The notes under the pieces were generated by a model. It saw nothing but the letters and a program-made list of their open reading frames with translations. It was not told where the DNA came from and made no database searches. DNA of 64,000 bases from Caulobacter sp. UNC358MFTsu5.1 (GTDB lineage: Bacteria > Pseudomonadota > Alphaproteobacteria > Caulobacterales > Caulobacteraceae), in contig NZ_JONW01000005.1 in assembly GCF_000712075.1 (NCBI RefSeq), positions 811,001 through 875,000 on the forward strand, written 5' to 3'. The position numbers were made by a program, and so were the translations under genes. Position 1 is the stretch's first letter; every line of letters starts with the position of its first letter. Of the stretch, positions 20,118 to 29,726 are shown piece by piece.

Positions 20118-20128
20118 GATCTTGATTC

Positions 20129-20201
20129 CGCTCATCCCCGCGAAAGCGGGGACCTAAGCTGAGGAGGCCGCATGGATCCCCGCTTTCGCGGGGATGCGCG
20201 G
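20129..20201. repeat. Inverted repeat between gcvPA and gcvH
   Basis: The arms 20133-20152 and 20177-20196 (CATCCCCGCGAAAGCGGGGA and its complement) pair perfectly over 20 bases, and each contains an inner CCCCGC-GAAA-GCGGGG hairpin. It lies inside the gcv operon and could stabilise or attenuate the message between gcvH and gcvPA. Confidence 0.8.
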
Positions 20202-20206
20202 AGTTA

Positions 20207-20572
20207 TTAGAGCGTGCCGAGGAAGGCTTCGTACGCGTCGCGGTCCATCAGGGCGTCCAGCTCGGCGGCGTTGCTGAGCTTGACCTTGGCGAACCAGCCG
20301 CCGGCTTCCGGCAGGGCGTTGACGGTCTCGGGGCTGTCGCTCAGCGTCTCGTTGGCCTCGACCACCTCGCCCGACACCGGGGCGTAGACGTCCGAGGCGG
20401 CCTTGACGCTCTCGACCACCGCCAGCTGGTCGCCCTGCTTCACGGTCTTGCCGACTTCCGGCACCTCGACGAACACCACGTCGCCCAGCTGCTCGGCGGC
20501 GTAGGCGGTGATGCCGACGGTGGCGATGTCGCCGGCGACTTCGACCCACTCGTGGTCCTTGGTGAACTTCAT
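20207..20572 (-). CDS. gcvH: Glycine cleavage system H protein
   Basis: The 121-residue protein carries the lipoyl attachment site at Lys57 in [14 protein letters not shown] and the usual H-protein opening [10 protein letters not shown]. It shuttles the aminomethyl group between P and T proteins. It sits 18 bp downstream of gcvT. Confidence 0.98.
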   Translation of the reverse strand: MKFTKDHEWVEVAGDIATVGITAYAAEQLGDVVFVEVPEVGKTVKQGDQLAVVESVKAASDVYAPVSGEVVEANETLSDSPETVNALPEAGGWFAKVKLSNAAELDALMDRDAYEAFLGTL

Positions 20573-20590
20573 GGTCTTGGCCCTTTTGAC

Positions 20591-21703
20591 TTAAAGTTTG
20601 CGCACGTAGCGGGTGGGGACGAACGGGCTGGCGACGACCTCGGCGGCCGCCGGCTTGCCCCGGACGATGACTTTCAGCTTGTCGCCGAGAACCGCGAATT
20701 GCGGGGGCACGAAGCCGATGGCGATGGCGCCGCCGTAGCTGGGGCCGAAGCCGCCGCTGGTGACCTTGCCGATGACGTTGCCGTCGGCGTCGGCGATCTC
20801 GGCGCCTTCGCGGGCCGGGGCGCCTTCCAGCACCTTCAGATTGACGCGCACGCGCTTGAGGTCGCCGGCCAACTCCTTAGCGATGCGGTCGGCGCCGAGA
20901 TAGTCGCCGGCCTCGCGGCGGCTCTTGCCGACGGCGAACGGCATGCCGGCCTCGATCGGCGAGACGGTCTCGTCCATGTCGTGGCCGTACAGCGGCAGGC
21001 CGGCCTCCAGGCGCAGGCTGTCGCGGGCGCCCAGGCCGATGGCCTTGACGCGCTCGTCCTCCAGCAGGGTGTTCCAGATGCGCGCGGCTTCGGTCGCGGG
21101 GACCGAGATCTCGTAGCCGTCCTCGCCGGTGTAGCCCGAGCGCGAGATCAGGACGTCGGTCCCGAAGGCGGTCACGGCGGCGCTGTCCATGAACACCATG
21201 CCGGCGGCCTCGGGGATATGGGCGGCCAGGACGGCGGCGGCCTCGGGGCCCTGCAGGGCCAGCAGGGCGCGGTCTTCCAGGCGCTGGACGGTCGCTTCGC
21301 CCTTCAGGGCTTCGGCGATGATCGCGTAGTCGTTGTCCTTGCAGGCGCCGTTGACGACGATGAACAGGCCGTCGTCGTCGGGGCGGGCGGTCATCAGGTC
21401 GTCGATCACCCCGCCCTCGGCGTTCAGCAGCACGGCGTAGCGCTGCTTGCCGGGCTTGAGGCCCTGGTAGTCGGCCGAGACCAGCTTCTCGAAGCTCTTG
21501 GCGGGATCAGCGCCGCGCAGCCGGGCCTGGCCCATGTGCGAGACGTCGAACAGGCCCGCGTGCTCGCGGGTCCACAGGTGCTCCTTCAGCACCCCGTCCT
21601 TGTACTGCACGGGCATGTGGTAGCCGGCGAACGGCACCATGCGGGCGCCGGCGGCGACGTGCGCGTCGTACAGCGGGGTCTTCTTGAGGTCTTGCTCGGA
21701 CAC
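20591..21703 (-). CDS. gcvT: Glycine cleavage system aminomethyltransferase (T protein)
   Basis: The 370-residue enzyme transfers the methylene group to tetrahydrofolate and releases ammonia. Typical motifs are VPFAGYHMPVQY, GLFDVSHMGQ, and the GYTGEDGYEISVP folate-site segment. It is the first gene of the operon, directly after a tandem glycine riboswitch. Confidence 0.97.
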   Translation of the reverse strand: MSEQDLKKTPLYDAHVAAGARMVPFAGYHMPVQYKDGVLKEHLWTREHAGLFDVSHMGQARLRGADPAKSFEKLVSADYQGLKPGKQRYAVLLNAEGGVIDDLMTARPDDDGLFIVVNGACKDNDYAIIAEALKGEATVQRLEDRALLALQGPEAAAVLAAHIPEAAGMVFMDSAAVTAFGTDVLISRSGYTGEDGYEISVPATEAARIWNTLLEDERVKAIGLGARDSLRLEAGLPLYGHDMDETVSPIEAGMPFAVGKSRREAGDYLGADRIAKELAGDLKRVRVNLKVLEGAPAREGAEIADADGNVIGKVTSGGFGPSYGGAIAIGFVPPQFAVLGDKLKVIVRGKPAAAEVVASPFVPTRYVRKL

Positions 21704-21753
21704 GCTTTGGGCTCCAATCGGGGTCGGCGACGCCGCCCGGCTCTCGCCAGGTG

Positions 21754-21942
21754 GTCTCGCCCCCGCTGTCCCTTTGACCTGAGAGATTCCGGTCCAGCCA
21801 GCTGAACCTTGCTCCTTCGGCGGGCAGCCGTTTCCGACTGCCTCTTTCCAGCGTTCCTAAACCCGCGCGGTCCTTTTGCCTGAGCGTTTCCGGGGCGGTT
21901 GCGCCTTCGGCCTCGGGACGAGAATCCCGACGTCTCCCGCGA
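21754..21942 (-). ncRNA. Tandem glycine riboswitch
   Basis: Read on the minus strand, aptamer 1 (about 21942-21869) has GGGAGAC, GCCGAAGGCGCAACC and CGCTCAGGCAAAAGGACC, and aptamer 2 (about 21860-21754) has GCCGAAGGAGCAAGG and TCTCAGGTCAAAGGGACAG. These are the conserved blocks of the glycine aptamer, in the usual two-in-a-row order, between a housekeeping promoter and gcvT. Glycine binding normally switches this operon on. Boundaries are approximate. Confidence 0.93.
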
Positions 21943-22004
21943 GGGTCGAGGCGTGTTTGGGCGACGGTGCGGGCGGAGTCAACGGGGAAGGCGCGGGGGT
22001 GTCG

Positions 22005-22028
22005 CCTATAGCTTGTCGCCAACGTCGA
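22005..22028 (-). promoter_or_regulatory. Probable promoter of the glycine cleavage operon
   Basis: On the minus strand TCGACG (22023-22028) precedes GCTATAGG (22005-22012) by 10 bases, close to the Caulobacter housekeeping consensus. It lies about 60 bp before the first riboswitch aptamer. Confidence 0.5.
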
Positions 22029-22052
22029 TCGCGGCGCCCCTGATCTTTCAAC

Positions 22053-22083
22053 CGTCATCCTCGGACTTGTTCCGAGGATGACG
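22053..22083. repeat. Solitary TCATCCTCGG palindrome
   Basis: CGTCATCCTCGGA (22053-22065) and TCCGAGGATGACG (22071-22083) are perfect 13-bp arms with a 5-base loop. It is the same unit found paired at 111-251, and sits just past the ispH stop codon, where it may act as a terminator-like hairpin. Confidence 0.8.
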
Positions 22084-22111
22084 ATCTAAAATAGAACGGG
22101 TGGAAACGCCC

Positions 22112-23083
22112 TCAGGCCGTCAGCAGGCGCGGCAGTTTGAAGGTCACCGTCTCGCGGGCCTCGACCAGTTCCTCGACGGTGACGTCGTAGCGCGTGGCCA
22201 GGGCCTCGATCACGCCCTGGACCAGGTCCTCGGGGGCCGAGGCGCCGGCGGTGAGGCCCACGCGGGACACGCCCTCGAACCACGACCAGTCGATGCCGCG
22301 GGCGTCGTCGATCAGCCGGGCGTCCCGGGCGCCGGCCCGCTTGCCGACCTCCATCAGCCGCACCGAGTTGGACGAGTTCCGCGAGCCGACCACCAGGATC
22401 AGCTCCGACGCGCCGGCCAGCAGCTTCACCGCCTCCTGGCGGTTGGTGGTGGCGTAGCATATGTCTTCCTTGTGCGGCGCGGCGATGCCCGGGAAGCGCT
22501 GCTTGAGCAGGTCGACCATCTCGGCGGTGTCGTCGACCGACAGGGTGGTCTGGGTGAGGAAGGCGACGTTGGCCGGGTCCTTGGGGACCCAGGCGCGGGC
22601 GTCGTCGATGTCCTCGATCAGGGTGACGGTCCCCTCGGGCAGCTGGCCCATGGTGCCGACGACCTCGGGGTGGCCGGCGTGGCCGATCAGCACGATCTCG
22701 CGCCCGGCGTCGAAATGCTTCTGCGCCTCGACGTGGACCTTGGAGACCAGCGGGCAGGTGGCGTCCAGATAGACCATCTCGCGGGCCTTGGCCGCGGCCG
22801 GCACGGTCTTGGGCACGCCGTGGGCCGAGAACACCACCGGACGATCGTCGGGCGCCTCGTCCAGTTCCTCGATGAACACCGCGCCCAGGGCCTTCAGCCG
22901 ATCGACGACGTGACGGTTGTGGACAATCTCGTGGCGCACATAAACCGGCGCGCCGAACTTCTGGATCGTCCGCTCGACGATCTGGATCGCCCGGTCGACG
23001 CCGGCGCAGAAGCCGCGCGGACTGGCCAGCACCACGTTGAGTTCGCGGCGGCCGGGGCTGGAGATGGGCGAGTGGGCGTTCAT
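22112..23083 (-). CDS. ispH: 4-hydroxy-3-methylbut-2-enyl diphosphate reductase
   Basis: The 323-residue iron-sulfur enzyme makes IPP and DMAPP in the last step of the MEP isoprenoid pathway. The three cluster cysteines are Cys26 ([10 protein letters not shown]), Cys110 (DATCPLVSK) and Cys209 ([11 protein letters not shown]), and TQTT at 177-180 and GSRNSSNS substrate-site motifs are present. It is a single-gene unit running away from the divergent secreted protein/argS pair. Confidence 0.98.
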   Translation of the reverse strand: MNAHSPISSPGRRELNVVLASPRGFCAGVDRAIQIVERTIQKFGAPVYVRHEIVHNRHVVDRLKALGAVFIEELDEAPDDRPVVFSAHGVPKTVPAAAKAREMVYLDATCPLVSKVHVEAQKHFDAGREIVLIGHAGHPEVVGTMGQLPEGTVTLIEDIDDARAWVPKDPANVAFLTQTTLSVDDTAEMVDLLKQRFPGIAAPHKEDICYATTNRQEAVKLLAGASELILVVGSRNSSNSVRLMEVGKRAGARDARLIDDARGIDWSWFEGVSRVGLTAGASAPEDLVQGVIEALATRYDVTVEELVEARETVTFKLPRLLTA

Positions 23084-23265
23084 GGCGCCGAACCTAAGGG
23101 TTCCGAGCCCCCCGCGCCAGCGTCCGGCCGCCCCCTGGACGAAAAGTCCGCCGCATCCTGTTGAAACCTGCTGTACATTGCGACGTCACGCATATGCCTT
23201 TATCAGGCTCCATGACGCTGGCGGGGATTTCCCGCTCAAGCTTTCCTTCTCGAACCGGACGTTTC

Positions 23266-23973
23266 ATGCGCCGCAACCTTTCCGTCGCCCTCAGCGCCCT
23301 GATGGCCCTCTCGATCGCCGCGACGGCGACGACCGTTCACGCCCAGCAGGGCGGGCGTCCCGGCGGCGGTCAAGGCGGCGACGACGACCAGGCCGCCAAG
23401 AAGAAGAAGCGCGACGACGAGTGGAACCAGCCCAAGGCCCCGCTGGCCCAGCTGCGCAACGCCGGCCCGTGCCCGTATGTGAAGGTGCTGTACGACGCCA
23501 GCCGCTATGTCGAGTTCAAGGACGGCAAGGAATCGGCCGCCCAGGCGATGTACACCGGCGAGATCCAGGGCCTGTCCTCGGGCTGCGCCTACAAGAGCAA
23601 CGACCCGATCAAGATGCAGGTCCAGATGCTGTTCGAGATGGGGCGCGGTCCCCAGGCGACCAGCGACCAGAAGACCTATCGCTATTGGGTCGCGGTGACC
23701 GAGCGCAACAAGAGCGTCCTGGCCAAGGAATATTTCGACCTGCCGGTGAAGTTCGCGCCGGGCCAGGATCGCGTCTATGTGAACCAGACCCTGAACACCA
23801 TCACCATCCCGCGGGCTGACGAAAAGGTCAGCGGCGGCAATTTCGAGGTCCTGATCGGCTTCGACGTGACCCCGGAAATGGCCGCCTTCAACCGTGACGG
23901 CAAGCGCTTCCGCGTCAACGCCGGCCAGACGCAGCAAGCCCAGACCCAAACCGGAAACACGCCCAAGCCATGA
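23266..23973 (+). CDS. Secreted protein of unknown function upstream of argS
   Basis: The 235-residue protein has a typical Sec signal ([19 protein letters not shown], cut near VHA-QQ), a Gly/Asp/Lys-rich linker (about 30-60), then a compact domain with two cysteines that may pair ([13 protein letters not shown] and SGCAYKS). The tail is Gln/Thr-rich. I do not recognise the family; conservation in Caulobacterales is likely. The ATG at 23266 is chosen by the signal peptide. Its last four bases overlap the argS start (ATGA), so the two are translationally coupled. Confidence 0.75.
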   Translation: MRRNLSVALSALMALSIAATATTVHAQQGGRPGGGQGGDDDQAAKKKKRDDEWNQPKAPLAQLRNAGPCPYVKVLYDASRYVEFKDGKESAAQAMYTGEIQGLSSGCAYKSNDPIKMQVQMLFEMGRGPQATSDQKTYRYWVAVTERNKSVLAKEYFDLPVKFAPGQDRVYVNQTLNTITIPRADEKVSGGNFEVLIGFDVTPEMAAFNRDGKRFRVNAGQTQQAQTQTGNTPKP

Positions 23974-25811
23974 GTGATTTGAAGCGGTCCCTGAGCGAGG
24001 CGGCCGCGGCCGCCTTCCAGGCCGCCGGACTGTCCCCCGACTTCGGTCGCGTCACCGCGTCCGACCGGCCCGACCTGGCCGACTTCCAATGCAACGGGGC
24101 CCTGGCGGCCGCCAAGAGCGCCAAGCGCAATCCGCGCGAGATCGCCGTGCAGGTCGTCGACATCCTGAAGACCGACCCGCGCCTGGCCTCCGTCGAGATC
24201 GCCGGCGTCGGCTTCATCAACATGCGCGTCAGCGACGACGCCCTGGCCGCCCGCGCCAACGAGATCGCCGCCGACCCGCGCGCCGGGGCCGAGCCCCTGG
24301 CCAATCCGCGCCGGGTGCTGGTCGACTACGCCGGCCCGAACGTGGCCAAGCCGATGCACGTGGGCCACCTGCGCGCCTCGATCATCGGCGAGTCGGTCAA
24401 GCGCCTGTACCGCTTCCGCGGCGACGACGTGGTGGGCGACGCCCACTTCGGCGACTGGGGCTTCCAGATGGGCCTGCTGATCAGCGCCATCATGGAGGAG
24501 GACGCCTTCATCCGCGCCCTCCTCGAGCGCCTGGTCGAGGCCCCGCGCGGCTTCTCCAAGGCCGACGAGGAAAAGGTGATGGCCGAGTTCGCCCAGCGGG
24601 TGTCGCTGGAGGACCTGGACCGCATCTACCCCGCCGCCTCGGCGCGCCAGAAGGAAGATCCGGAGTTCAAGGAGCGGGCCCGCAAGGCCACCGCCGAACT
24701 GCAGAACGGCCGCTTCGGCTACCGCCTGCTGTGGCGTCACTTCGTCAACATCAGCCGCGTGGCCCTGGAGCGCGAATTCCACGCCCTGGGCGTCGACTTC
24801 GACCTGTGGAAGGGCGAGAGCGACGTGCAGGACCTGATCGCCCCGATGGTCCGCCAGCTGGAGGTCAAGGGCCTGCTGGTCGACGACCAGGGCGCCCGGA
24901 TCGTCCGCGTGGCCCGCCCAGGCGAGACCAAGAAGAAGAAGCTGCCCGACGGTTCGGTGGTCGAGGTCGAGAGCCCCGACCCGCTGCTGGTCGTCTCGTC
25001 GGAAGGCTCGGCCATGTACGGCACGACCGACCTGGCCACGATCCTGGACCGCCGCAAGAGCTTCGACCCGCACCTGATCCTCTACGCCGTGGACCAGCGC
25101 CAGGCCGACCACTTCGAGCAGGTGTTCCGCGCCGCCTACCTGGCCGGCTACGCCGAGCCGGGCGGTCTGGAGCACATCGGCTTCGGCACCATGAACGGCA
25201 GCGACGGCAAGCCGTTCAAGACCCGCGCCGGCGGGGTGCTCAAGCTGCACGACCTGATCGAGATGGCCCGCGAGAAGGCCCGCGAGCGCCTGCGCGAAGC
25301 CGGCCTGGGCGCGGAGCTGTCGGACGAGGCCTTCGAGGACATCGCCCACAAGGTGGGCGTGGCGGCCCTGAAGTTCGCCGACCTGCAGAACTTCCGCGGC
25401 ACGTCCTACGTCTTCGACCTGGACCGCTTCACCAGCTTCGAGGGCAAGACCGGCCCGTACCTGCTGTACCAGTCGGTGCGCATCAAGAGCATCCTGCGCA
25501 AGGCGGCCGAGCAGGGCCTGTCCTCGGGGGCGGTGATCGTCGGCGAGCAGGCCGAGCGCGACCTGACCCTGCTGCTGGACGCCTTCGAAGGCGCCCTGTC
25601 GGAGGCCTACGACAAGAAGGCCCCCAACTTCATCGCCGAGCACGCCTACAAGCTGGCCCAGACCTTCTCGAAGTTCTACGCCGCCTGCCCGATCCTCGGC
25701 GCCGACGACCCCGCCGTCCGGGCCTCGCGCCTGGCCCTGGCCGAAACGACGCTGAAGCAGCTGGAACTGGCCCTGAACCTGCTGGGCATCGACGCTCCGG
25801 AACGGATGTAA
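23970..25811 (+). CDS. argS: Arginyl-tRNA synthetase
   Basis: The 613-residue class I synthetase charges tRNA-Arg. The HIGH-type motif HVGH is at about 130-133 in [14 protein letters not shown], an Arg-specific N-terminal additional domain precedes it, and the anticodon-binding DALR domain ends the protein. A canonical KMSK is not evident, which is common in ArgRS. A perfect terminator hairpin follows the gene. Confidence 0.97.
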   Translation: MSDLKRSLSEAAAAAFQAAGLSPDFGRVTASDRPDLADFQCNGALAAAKSAKRNPREIAVQVVDILKTDPRLASVEIAGVGFINMRVSDDALAARANEIAADPRAGAEPLANPRRVLVDYAGPNVAKPMHVGHLRASIIGESVKRLYRFRGDDVVGDAHFGDWGFQMGLLISAIMEEDAFIRALLERLVEAPRGFSKADEEKVMAEFAQRVSLEDLDRIYPAASARQKEDPEFKERARKATAELQNGRFGYRLLWRHFVNISRVALEREFHALGVDFDLWKGESDVQDLIAPMVRQLEVKGLLVDDQGARIVRVARPGETKKKKLPDGSVVEVESPDPLLVVSSEGSAMYGTTDLATILDRRKSFDPHLILYAVDQRQADHFEQVFRAAYLAGYAEPGGLEHIGFGTMNGSDGKPFKTRAGGVLKLHDLIEMAREKARERLREAGLGAELSDEAFEDIAHKVGVAALKFADLQNFRGTSYVFDLDRFTSFEGKTGPYLLYQSVRIKSILRKAAEQGLSSGAVIVGEQAERDLTLLLDAFEGALSEAYDKKAPNFIAEHAYKLAQTFSKFYAACPILGADDPAVRASRLALAETTLKQLELALNLLGIDAPERM

Positions 25812-25817
25812 GATCCG

Positions 25818-25848
25818 CCGGGGCGCTCGAAGTCCTCGAGCGCCCCGG
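25818..25848 (+). terminator. Terminator after argS
   Basis: Perfect 13-bp arms (25818-25830 and 25836-25848) around the 5-base loop AGTCC form a very stable hairpin 7 bp after the argS stop codon. The T-run after it is poor. Confidence 0.75.
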
Positions 25849-25936
25849 ACGGACTTCAGCTTTTCTCGGGGACGACCGATGAAAAGCAGGCCTTCGCGCT
25901 CTTGACCGCCAGCGCCCGCTCCCGCATCCCCGCGCC

Positions 25937-26899
25937 ATGGCCGTCTACACCGACATCACCGACGACGAACTCGCCGCCTTCCTGGCCGACTACGACCTGG
26001 GTCAGGCCGTGGCGTTCAAGGGCATCGCCGAGGGGGTGGAGAACTCCAACTTCCTGCTGGAGACCGAGACCGGCCGGTTCATCCTCACGGTCTACGAGCG
26101 GCGCGCCAAGCCGGAGGACCTGCCCTATTTCCTGGACCTGCTGACCTGGCTGGCCGACCGCGGCTATCCCAGCGCCAAGCCGATCGCCGACCATTCGGGC
26201 GCCACGCTGAAGACCGTCCGCGGCAAGCCCGCCGCCCTGGTCGAGTTCCTGCCCGGTCTGTCGGCCCGCCGTCCGACCGTCGCCCACTGCCGCGAGGCCG
26301 GCGAAGGCCTGGCCTGGCTGCACCTGGCCGGCGAGGGCTATCCGGCCCGCCGCGCCAACGACCTGGGCCAGCCGCACTGGGCCCCGCTGTTCTCCAAGCA
26401 CCGCCAGGCCGCCGAGGGCCTCAAGCCCGGCCTGGCCGCGACCATCGACAAGGACCTGGCCGAGCTGGCCCTGTCGTGGCCGCGCGGCCTGCCGTCGGGC
26501 GTGATCCACGCCGACTATTTCCCGGACAACGTCTTCTTCAAGCCGGACGGCAAGTTCGCGGCGGCCATCGACTTCTACTTCGCCTGCGACGACGCCTTCG
26601 CCTACGACATCGCCGTGACCCTGAACGCCTGGTGCTTCGAGTCCGACGGCAGCTTCAACATCACCGCCGCCCGGGCCCTGATCGCCGGCTACGAGCGCCG
26701 CCGGCCGCTGAGCCCGGCCGAGCGCGACGCCATCCCGATCCTGGCGCGCGGCGCGGCCATGCGCTTCTTCCTGACCCGCCTGGCCGACTGGGGCGCGACC
26801 CCGGCCGGGGCCCTGGTCAAGCCGAAGGACCCGCTGGAATACGAGCGCAAGCTGGCCGTGCACCGCGAGGGCCTTTCCCTGTTCGGGGCCGGCGCGTGA
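25937..26899 (+). CDS. thrB: Homoserine kinase, choline-kinase-like (ThrB type)
   Basis: The 320-residue protein has an aminoglycoside phosphotransferase fold with the catalytic loop [13 protein letters not shown] and the metal-binding AAIDFYFAC segment. The opening [22 protein letters not shown] and [13 protein letters not shown] match the alphaproteobacterial ThrB that phosphorylates homoserine for threonine synthesis. Its TGA overlaps the GTG start of rnhA. Confidence 0.92.
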   Translation: MAVYTDITDDELAAFLADYDLGQAVAFKGIAEGVENSNFLLETETGRFILTVYERRAKPEDLPYFLDLLTWLADRGYPSAKPIADHSGATLKTVRGKPAALVEFLPGLSARRPTVAHCREAGEGLAWLHLAGEGYPARRANDLGQPHWAPLFSKHRQAAEGLKPGLAATIDKDLAELALSWPRGLPSGVIHADYFPDNVFFKPDGKFAAAIDFYFACDDAFAYDIAVTLNAWCFESDGSFNITAARALIAGYERRRPLSPAERDAIPILARGAAMRFFLTRLADWGATPAGALVKPKDPLEYERKLAVHREGLSLFGAGA

Positions 26900-27345
26900 C
26901 CCCCAAGCTGGTGATCTATACCGACGGCGCCTGCCGCGGGAATCCCGGCCCCGGCGGCTGGGGCGCGCTCTTGATGTACGGCGACAAGAAGAAGGAAATC
27001 TGCGGCGGCGAGCTGGCGACCACCAACAACCGCATGGAGCTGATGGCCGCCATCCAGGCCCTGGAAGCGCTGAACAAGCCGACCAAGGCCGAGCTGCACA
27101 CCGACAGCCAGTACGTGATGAAGGGCGTCACCCAGTGGATCCACGGCTGGAAGGCCAAGGGCTGGAAGACCGCCGACAAGAGCCCGGTCAAGAACGTCGA
27201 CCTGTGGCAGCGCCTGGACGCCGCCCGGGCCCGCCATGAGGTCGACTGGCGCTGGGTCAAGGGCCACGCCGGCCACGTCCACAACGAACGCGCCGACGAA
27301 CTGGCCCGGCTGGGCATGCTGAAGGCCCTGGGCGAGCGGGGCTAG
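26896..27345 (+). CDS. rnhA: Ribonuclease HI
   Basis: The 149-residue enzyme cleaves RNA in RNA-DNA hybrids. The D-E-D-D active site is visible: Asp10 ([12 protein letters not shown]), Glu48 (NNRMELMA), Asp70 (HTDSQYV) and Asp134, plus His124 in KGHAGH. The GTG start at 26896 overlaps the thrB stop by four bases, so the pair is coupled; thrB-rnhA is a common alphaproteobacterial order. Confidence 0.97.
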   Translation: MTPKLVIYTDGACRGNPGPGGWGALLMYGDKKKEICGGELATTNNRMELMAAIQALEALNKPTKAELHTDSQYVMKGVTQWIHGWKAKGWKTADKSPVKNVDLWQRLDAARARHEVDWRWVKGHAGHVHNERADELARLGMLKALGERG

Positions 27346-27368
27346 CCCGGCCGGGGACACGTCCGGTC

Positions 27369-27446
27369 GGGGACATGCCCTTGGGCGTGTCCCCATCAGC
27401 ATTCACGGAGCCAGGCGTTGGGGACACGCCGCGAGGGCGTGTCCCC
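27369..27446. repeat. Paired-hairpin element, copy 1
   Basis: Two hairpins of the form GGGGACA...TGTCCCC (27369-27394 and 27420-27446) are roughly reverse complements of one another around a 25-base spacer. The element fills the convergent gap between rnhA and the rhodanese gene and stops 4 bases before the rhodanese stop codon. Confidence 0.85.
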
Positions 27447-27450
27447 GTCA

Positions 27451-27870
27451 CTACGCCGCCAGCTTTCCCGGCTCCGCGCCGGTCGCGAAGGCCAGGCCCT
27501 CGTCCTCCCAGCCGGTGACGCCGCCGATCATCAGCTTCACGGGGCGGCCCAGGGTCGCCAGCTTCAGCGCGGCGCGGTCGGCGCCGTTGCAGTGCGGGCC
27601 GGCGCAATAGACCACGAACAGGGTGTCGGCCGGCCAGGCCGCCATGCGCGGGGCGTCGATCTCGGCGTGGCGCAGGTGGATCGCGCCCGGCACGTGGCGG
27701 CGGGCATAGGCCTCCGGCGAGCCCACCACGTGCAGCAGGACGAAGTCCTGTTCGCCGGCCTTCATGGCGGCGGCGACGTCGGAACAGTCGGTCTCCAGGG
27801 CGAGGCGGGCGGCGAAGTGGGCGGCGGCGACCGGGGACGCGGCGGCGGGGATGGCGGAAACAAAGCTCAT
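27451..27870 (-). CDS. Rhodanese-domain sulfurtransferase
   Basis: The 139-residue single-domain rhodanese has the active-site loop CAGPHC at 89-94 with catalytic Cys89, preceded by the HVPGAIHLRHAEI motif. It transfers sulfane sulfur to thiophilic acceptors. It is divergent from a GlxA-type regulator across an 85-bp gap, a common pairing that suggests the regulator controls it. Confidence 0.92.
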   Translation of the reverse strand: MSFVSAIPAAASPVAAAHFAARLALETDCSDVAAAMKAGEQDFVLLHVVGSPEAYARRHVPGAIHLRHAEIDAPRMAAWPADTLFVVYCAGPHCNGADRAALKLATLGRPVKLMIGGVTGWEDEGLAFATGAEPGKLAA

Positions 27871-27955
27871 GACGACCTCCTGGGTTGGCGAGGAAGACTT
27901 GCCCCAGCCGGCTCTCCGGCGTTAGCTGGCAGGATAGACATCGACCGTAAAGATC

Positions 27956-28933
27956 ATGCCAAACGTCACCGCCCCCGCCGGGCCCGCCAACCGCCGCGTC
28001 GTCGCCCTGGCCTATGACGGCCTGTGCACCTTCGAGTTCGGGGTGGCGGTCGAGCTGTTCGGCCTGCCCCGGCCCGAGATGGGTCCGGACTGGTACGCCT
28101 TCGCCACGGCGGCGATCGAGCCGGGACCGCTGCGCGGCCTGGGCGGGGTGCAGGTGGTGGCCGACGGCGGGCTGGAGCTGGTCGAGCAGGCCGGCACGAT
28201 CATCGCCCCCGGCTGGCGCGGCGCCGACACGCCCGTGCCCCGGCCGCTGATCGACGCGCTGCGGGTCGCCCATCGCAACGGGGCGCGGGTGATGTCGATC
28301 TGCTCGGGGGTGTTCGTGCTGGCGGCGGCCGGCCTGCTGGCGGGTCGGCGGGCCACCACCCACTGGCGCTATGTCGACAAGCTGCGCGACCTCTATCCCG
28401 ACATCGATGTGCTGCCCGACGTGCTCTATGTCGACGAGGGCGACGTCATGACCTCGGCCGGCAGCGCCGCCGGCCTGGACCTGGGCCTGCACCTGGTGCG
28501 CCGCGACTTCGGGCCGGAAGCGGCCAACAGCGTGGCCCGGCGGCTGGTGATCCCGCCCCATCGCGACGGCGGCCAGGCCCAGTTCATCCAGCGGCCGGTG
28601 CCCGCCGCCCACGAGGCCTCGCGCCTGTCGCCGATCCTGGACCGCATGCGCGCCGACCTGGCCCGCGAGCACACGGTCAAGGCCCTGGCCGACGCGGCGG
28701 GCATGAGCCCCCGCACCTTCCTGCGCCGCTTCGAGGCCGCCACCGGCACGACGCCCGCCCGCTGGCTGCTGGCCGAACGCCTGGCCCGGGCCCGCGACCT
28801 GCTGGAGACCACCCCCTTCGGCGTCGAGCAGATCGCCCAGGCCGTCGGCTTCGGCGCCCCGGCCCTGCGACATCACTTCAGGAAGTCGCTGGCGACGACG
28901 CCCCAGGCCTACCGGGCCCGGTTCGGGGGTTAG
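27956..28933 (+). CDS. GlxA/FtrA-family transcriptional regulator
   Basis: The 325-residue protein combines an N-terminal DJ-1/PfpI-like domain (about 12-190, with SICSGVFVLAAAGLL around the nucleophile elbow) and a C-terminal AraC-type DNA-binding domain (about 225-322, AGMSPRTFLRRFEAATG and GFGAPALRHHF). Such regulators sense small metabolites through the amidase-like domain. The divergent rhodanese is the likely target; the shared 85-bp region must hold both promoters. Confidence 0.92.
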   Translation: MPNVTAPAGPANRRVVALAYDGLCTFEFGVAVELFGLPRPEMGPDWYAFATAAIEPGPLRGLGGVQVVADGGLELVEQAGTIIAPGWRGADTPVPRPLIDALRVAHRNGARVMSICSGVFVLAAAGLLAGRRATTHWRYVDKLRDLYPDIDVLPDVLYVDEGDVMTSAGSAAGLDLGLHLVRRDFGPEAANSVARRLVIPPHRDGGQAQFIQRPVPAAHEASRLSPILDRMRADLAREHTVKALADAAGMSPRTFLRRFEAATGTTPARWLLAERLARARDLLETTPFGVEQIAQAVGFGAPALRHHFRKSLATTPQAYRARFGG

Positions 28934-29007
28934 GGCGGCGCACCCTTCCGCCGCCCCCGGCCCACGGCTAAGCTTGCCGCGCGAAGCGTATCGAGGGGTC
29001 GTTACCG

Positions 29008-29655
29008 ATGAAGTTCTTGTTCCGGACCGTTCCGGTGGTCGCCGTCCTGGCCGGCGCCGCGCTGGCCGCCTGCGACCAGACCCCGCCGCCGGTCGAATTG
29101 ACCGGCAAGGTCAAGGAGGTCGTCGATCGCACCAAGACCACCCAGGCGACCTACGCCGTCTACAATTGGAACGAGGAGTCACGCAGCGGAACCCCGGTCC
29201 TGGAATGGGGGGCGGAATTCCACTCGGGCGACAAGCATCGGGTGGAGACGCCGCGAGATCGCGTGATCGCCGACTGCAAGGCGCAAACCGGAGCGGCGCT
29301 GTCGTTGACCACGGGCAAGACGGTCGAAGGCCCCTTCGTGGCCCGCGCCGCCTGCGGCATCAACACCAACAAAGCCTTCCTGGCGATCGCCTGGCAGGGG
29401 CAGGTCAAGACGCCGTTCGGGACGGCCGACCATGTCCGCCTGGTCGATAAGGACGACATCCGCACCTACGACGTCACGCAGGCCGGCGTGATCGTGCGCT
29501 CGACCTACGCCCAGAACAGCCCCGAGGGCCGGCTCGGTCTGTCGTCGGAGGCGGTCAGCGTCCTCTCCGAACTGCCGGCTACGGACATGTTCGACAAGGC
29601 CTCGCTGGTCAGGAGCTATGTTCCAGACCGCTTCAAGACGGCGCCGAACCTCTAG
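29008..29655 (+). CDS. Putative lipoprotein of unknown function
   Basis: The 215-residue protein starts with a signal ending in L-A-A-C-D, so Cys22 is probably lipidated and the protein periplasmic or outer-membrane anchored. The remainder is a soluble alpha/beta domain with two further cysteines (IADCKAQTG and ARAACGINT). I do not recognise the family. It precedes kptA by 71 bp in the same direction; a functional link is uncertain. Confidence 0.8.
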   Translation: MKFLFRTVPVVAVLAGAALAACDQTPPPVELTGKVKEVVDRTKTTQATYAVYNWNEESRSGTPVLEWGAEFHSGDKHRVETPRDRVIADCKAQTGAALSLTTGKTVEGPFVARAACGINTNKAFLAIAWQGQVKTPFGTADHVRLVDKDDIRTYDVTQAGVIVRSTYAQNSPEGRLGLSSEAVSVLSELPATDMFDKASLVRSYVPDRFKTAPNL

Positions 29656-29726
29656 GCGCGCTCCTCCATCTCCAGAGGCCCTGGACTCCATTGCCAAGCT
29701 TCGAGCGATCCCGGCATATCCGCGAC

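Larger units (their letters stand above)
21704..22111. other. Leader and intergenic region upstream of gcvT
   Basis: This 408-bp gap between gcvT and ispH is accounted for by the riboswitch, its promoter and a small palindrome at 22053-22083. Short open frames that cross the riboswitch are not convincing genes. Confidence 0.7.

Noticed and set aside
21857..22051. Short frames across the glycine riboswitch
   Set aside because: The conserved RNA structure explains the sequence; the peptides are Pro/Arg-rich without a ribosome-binding site.
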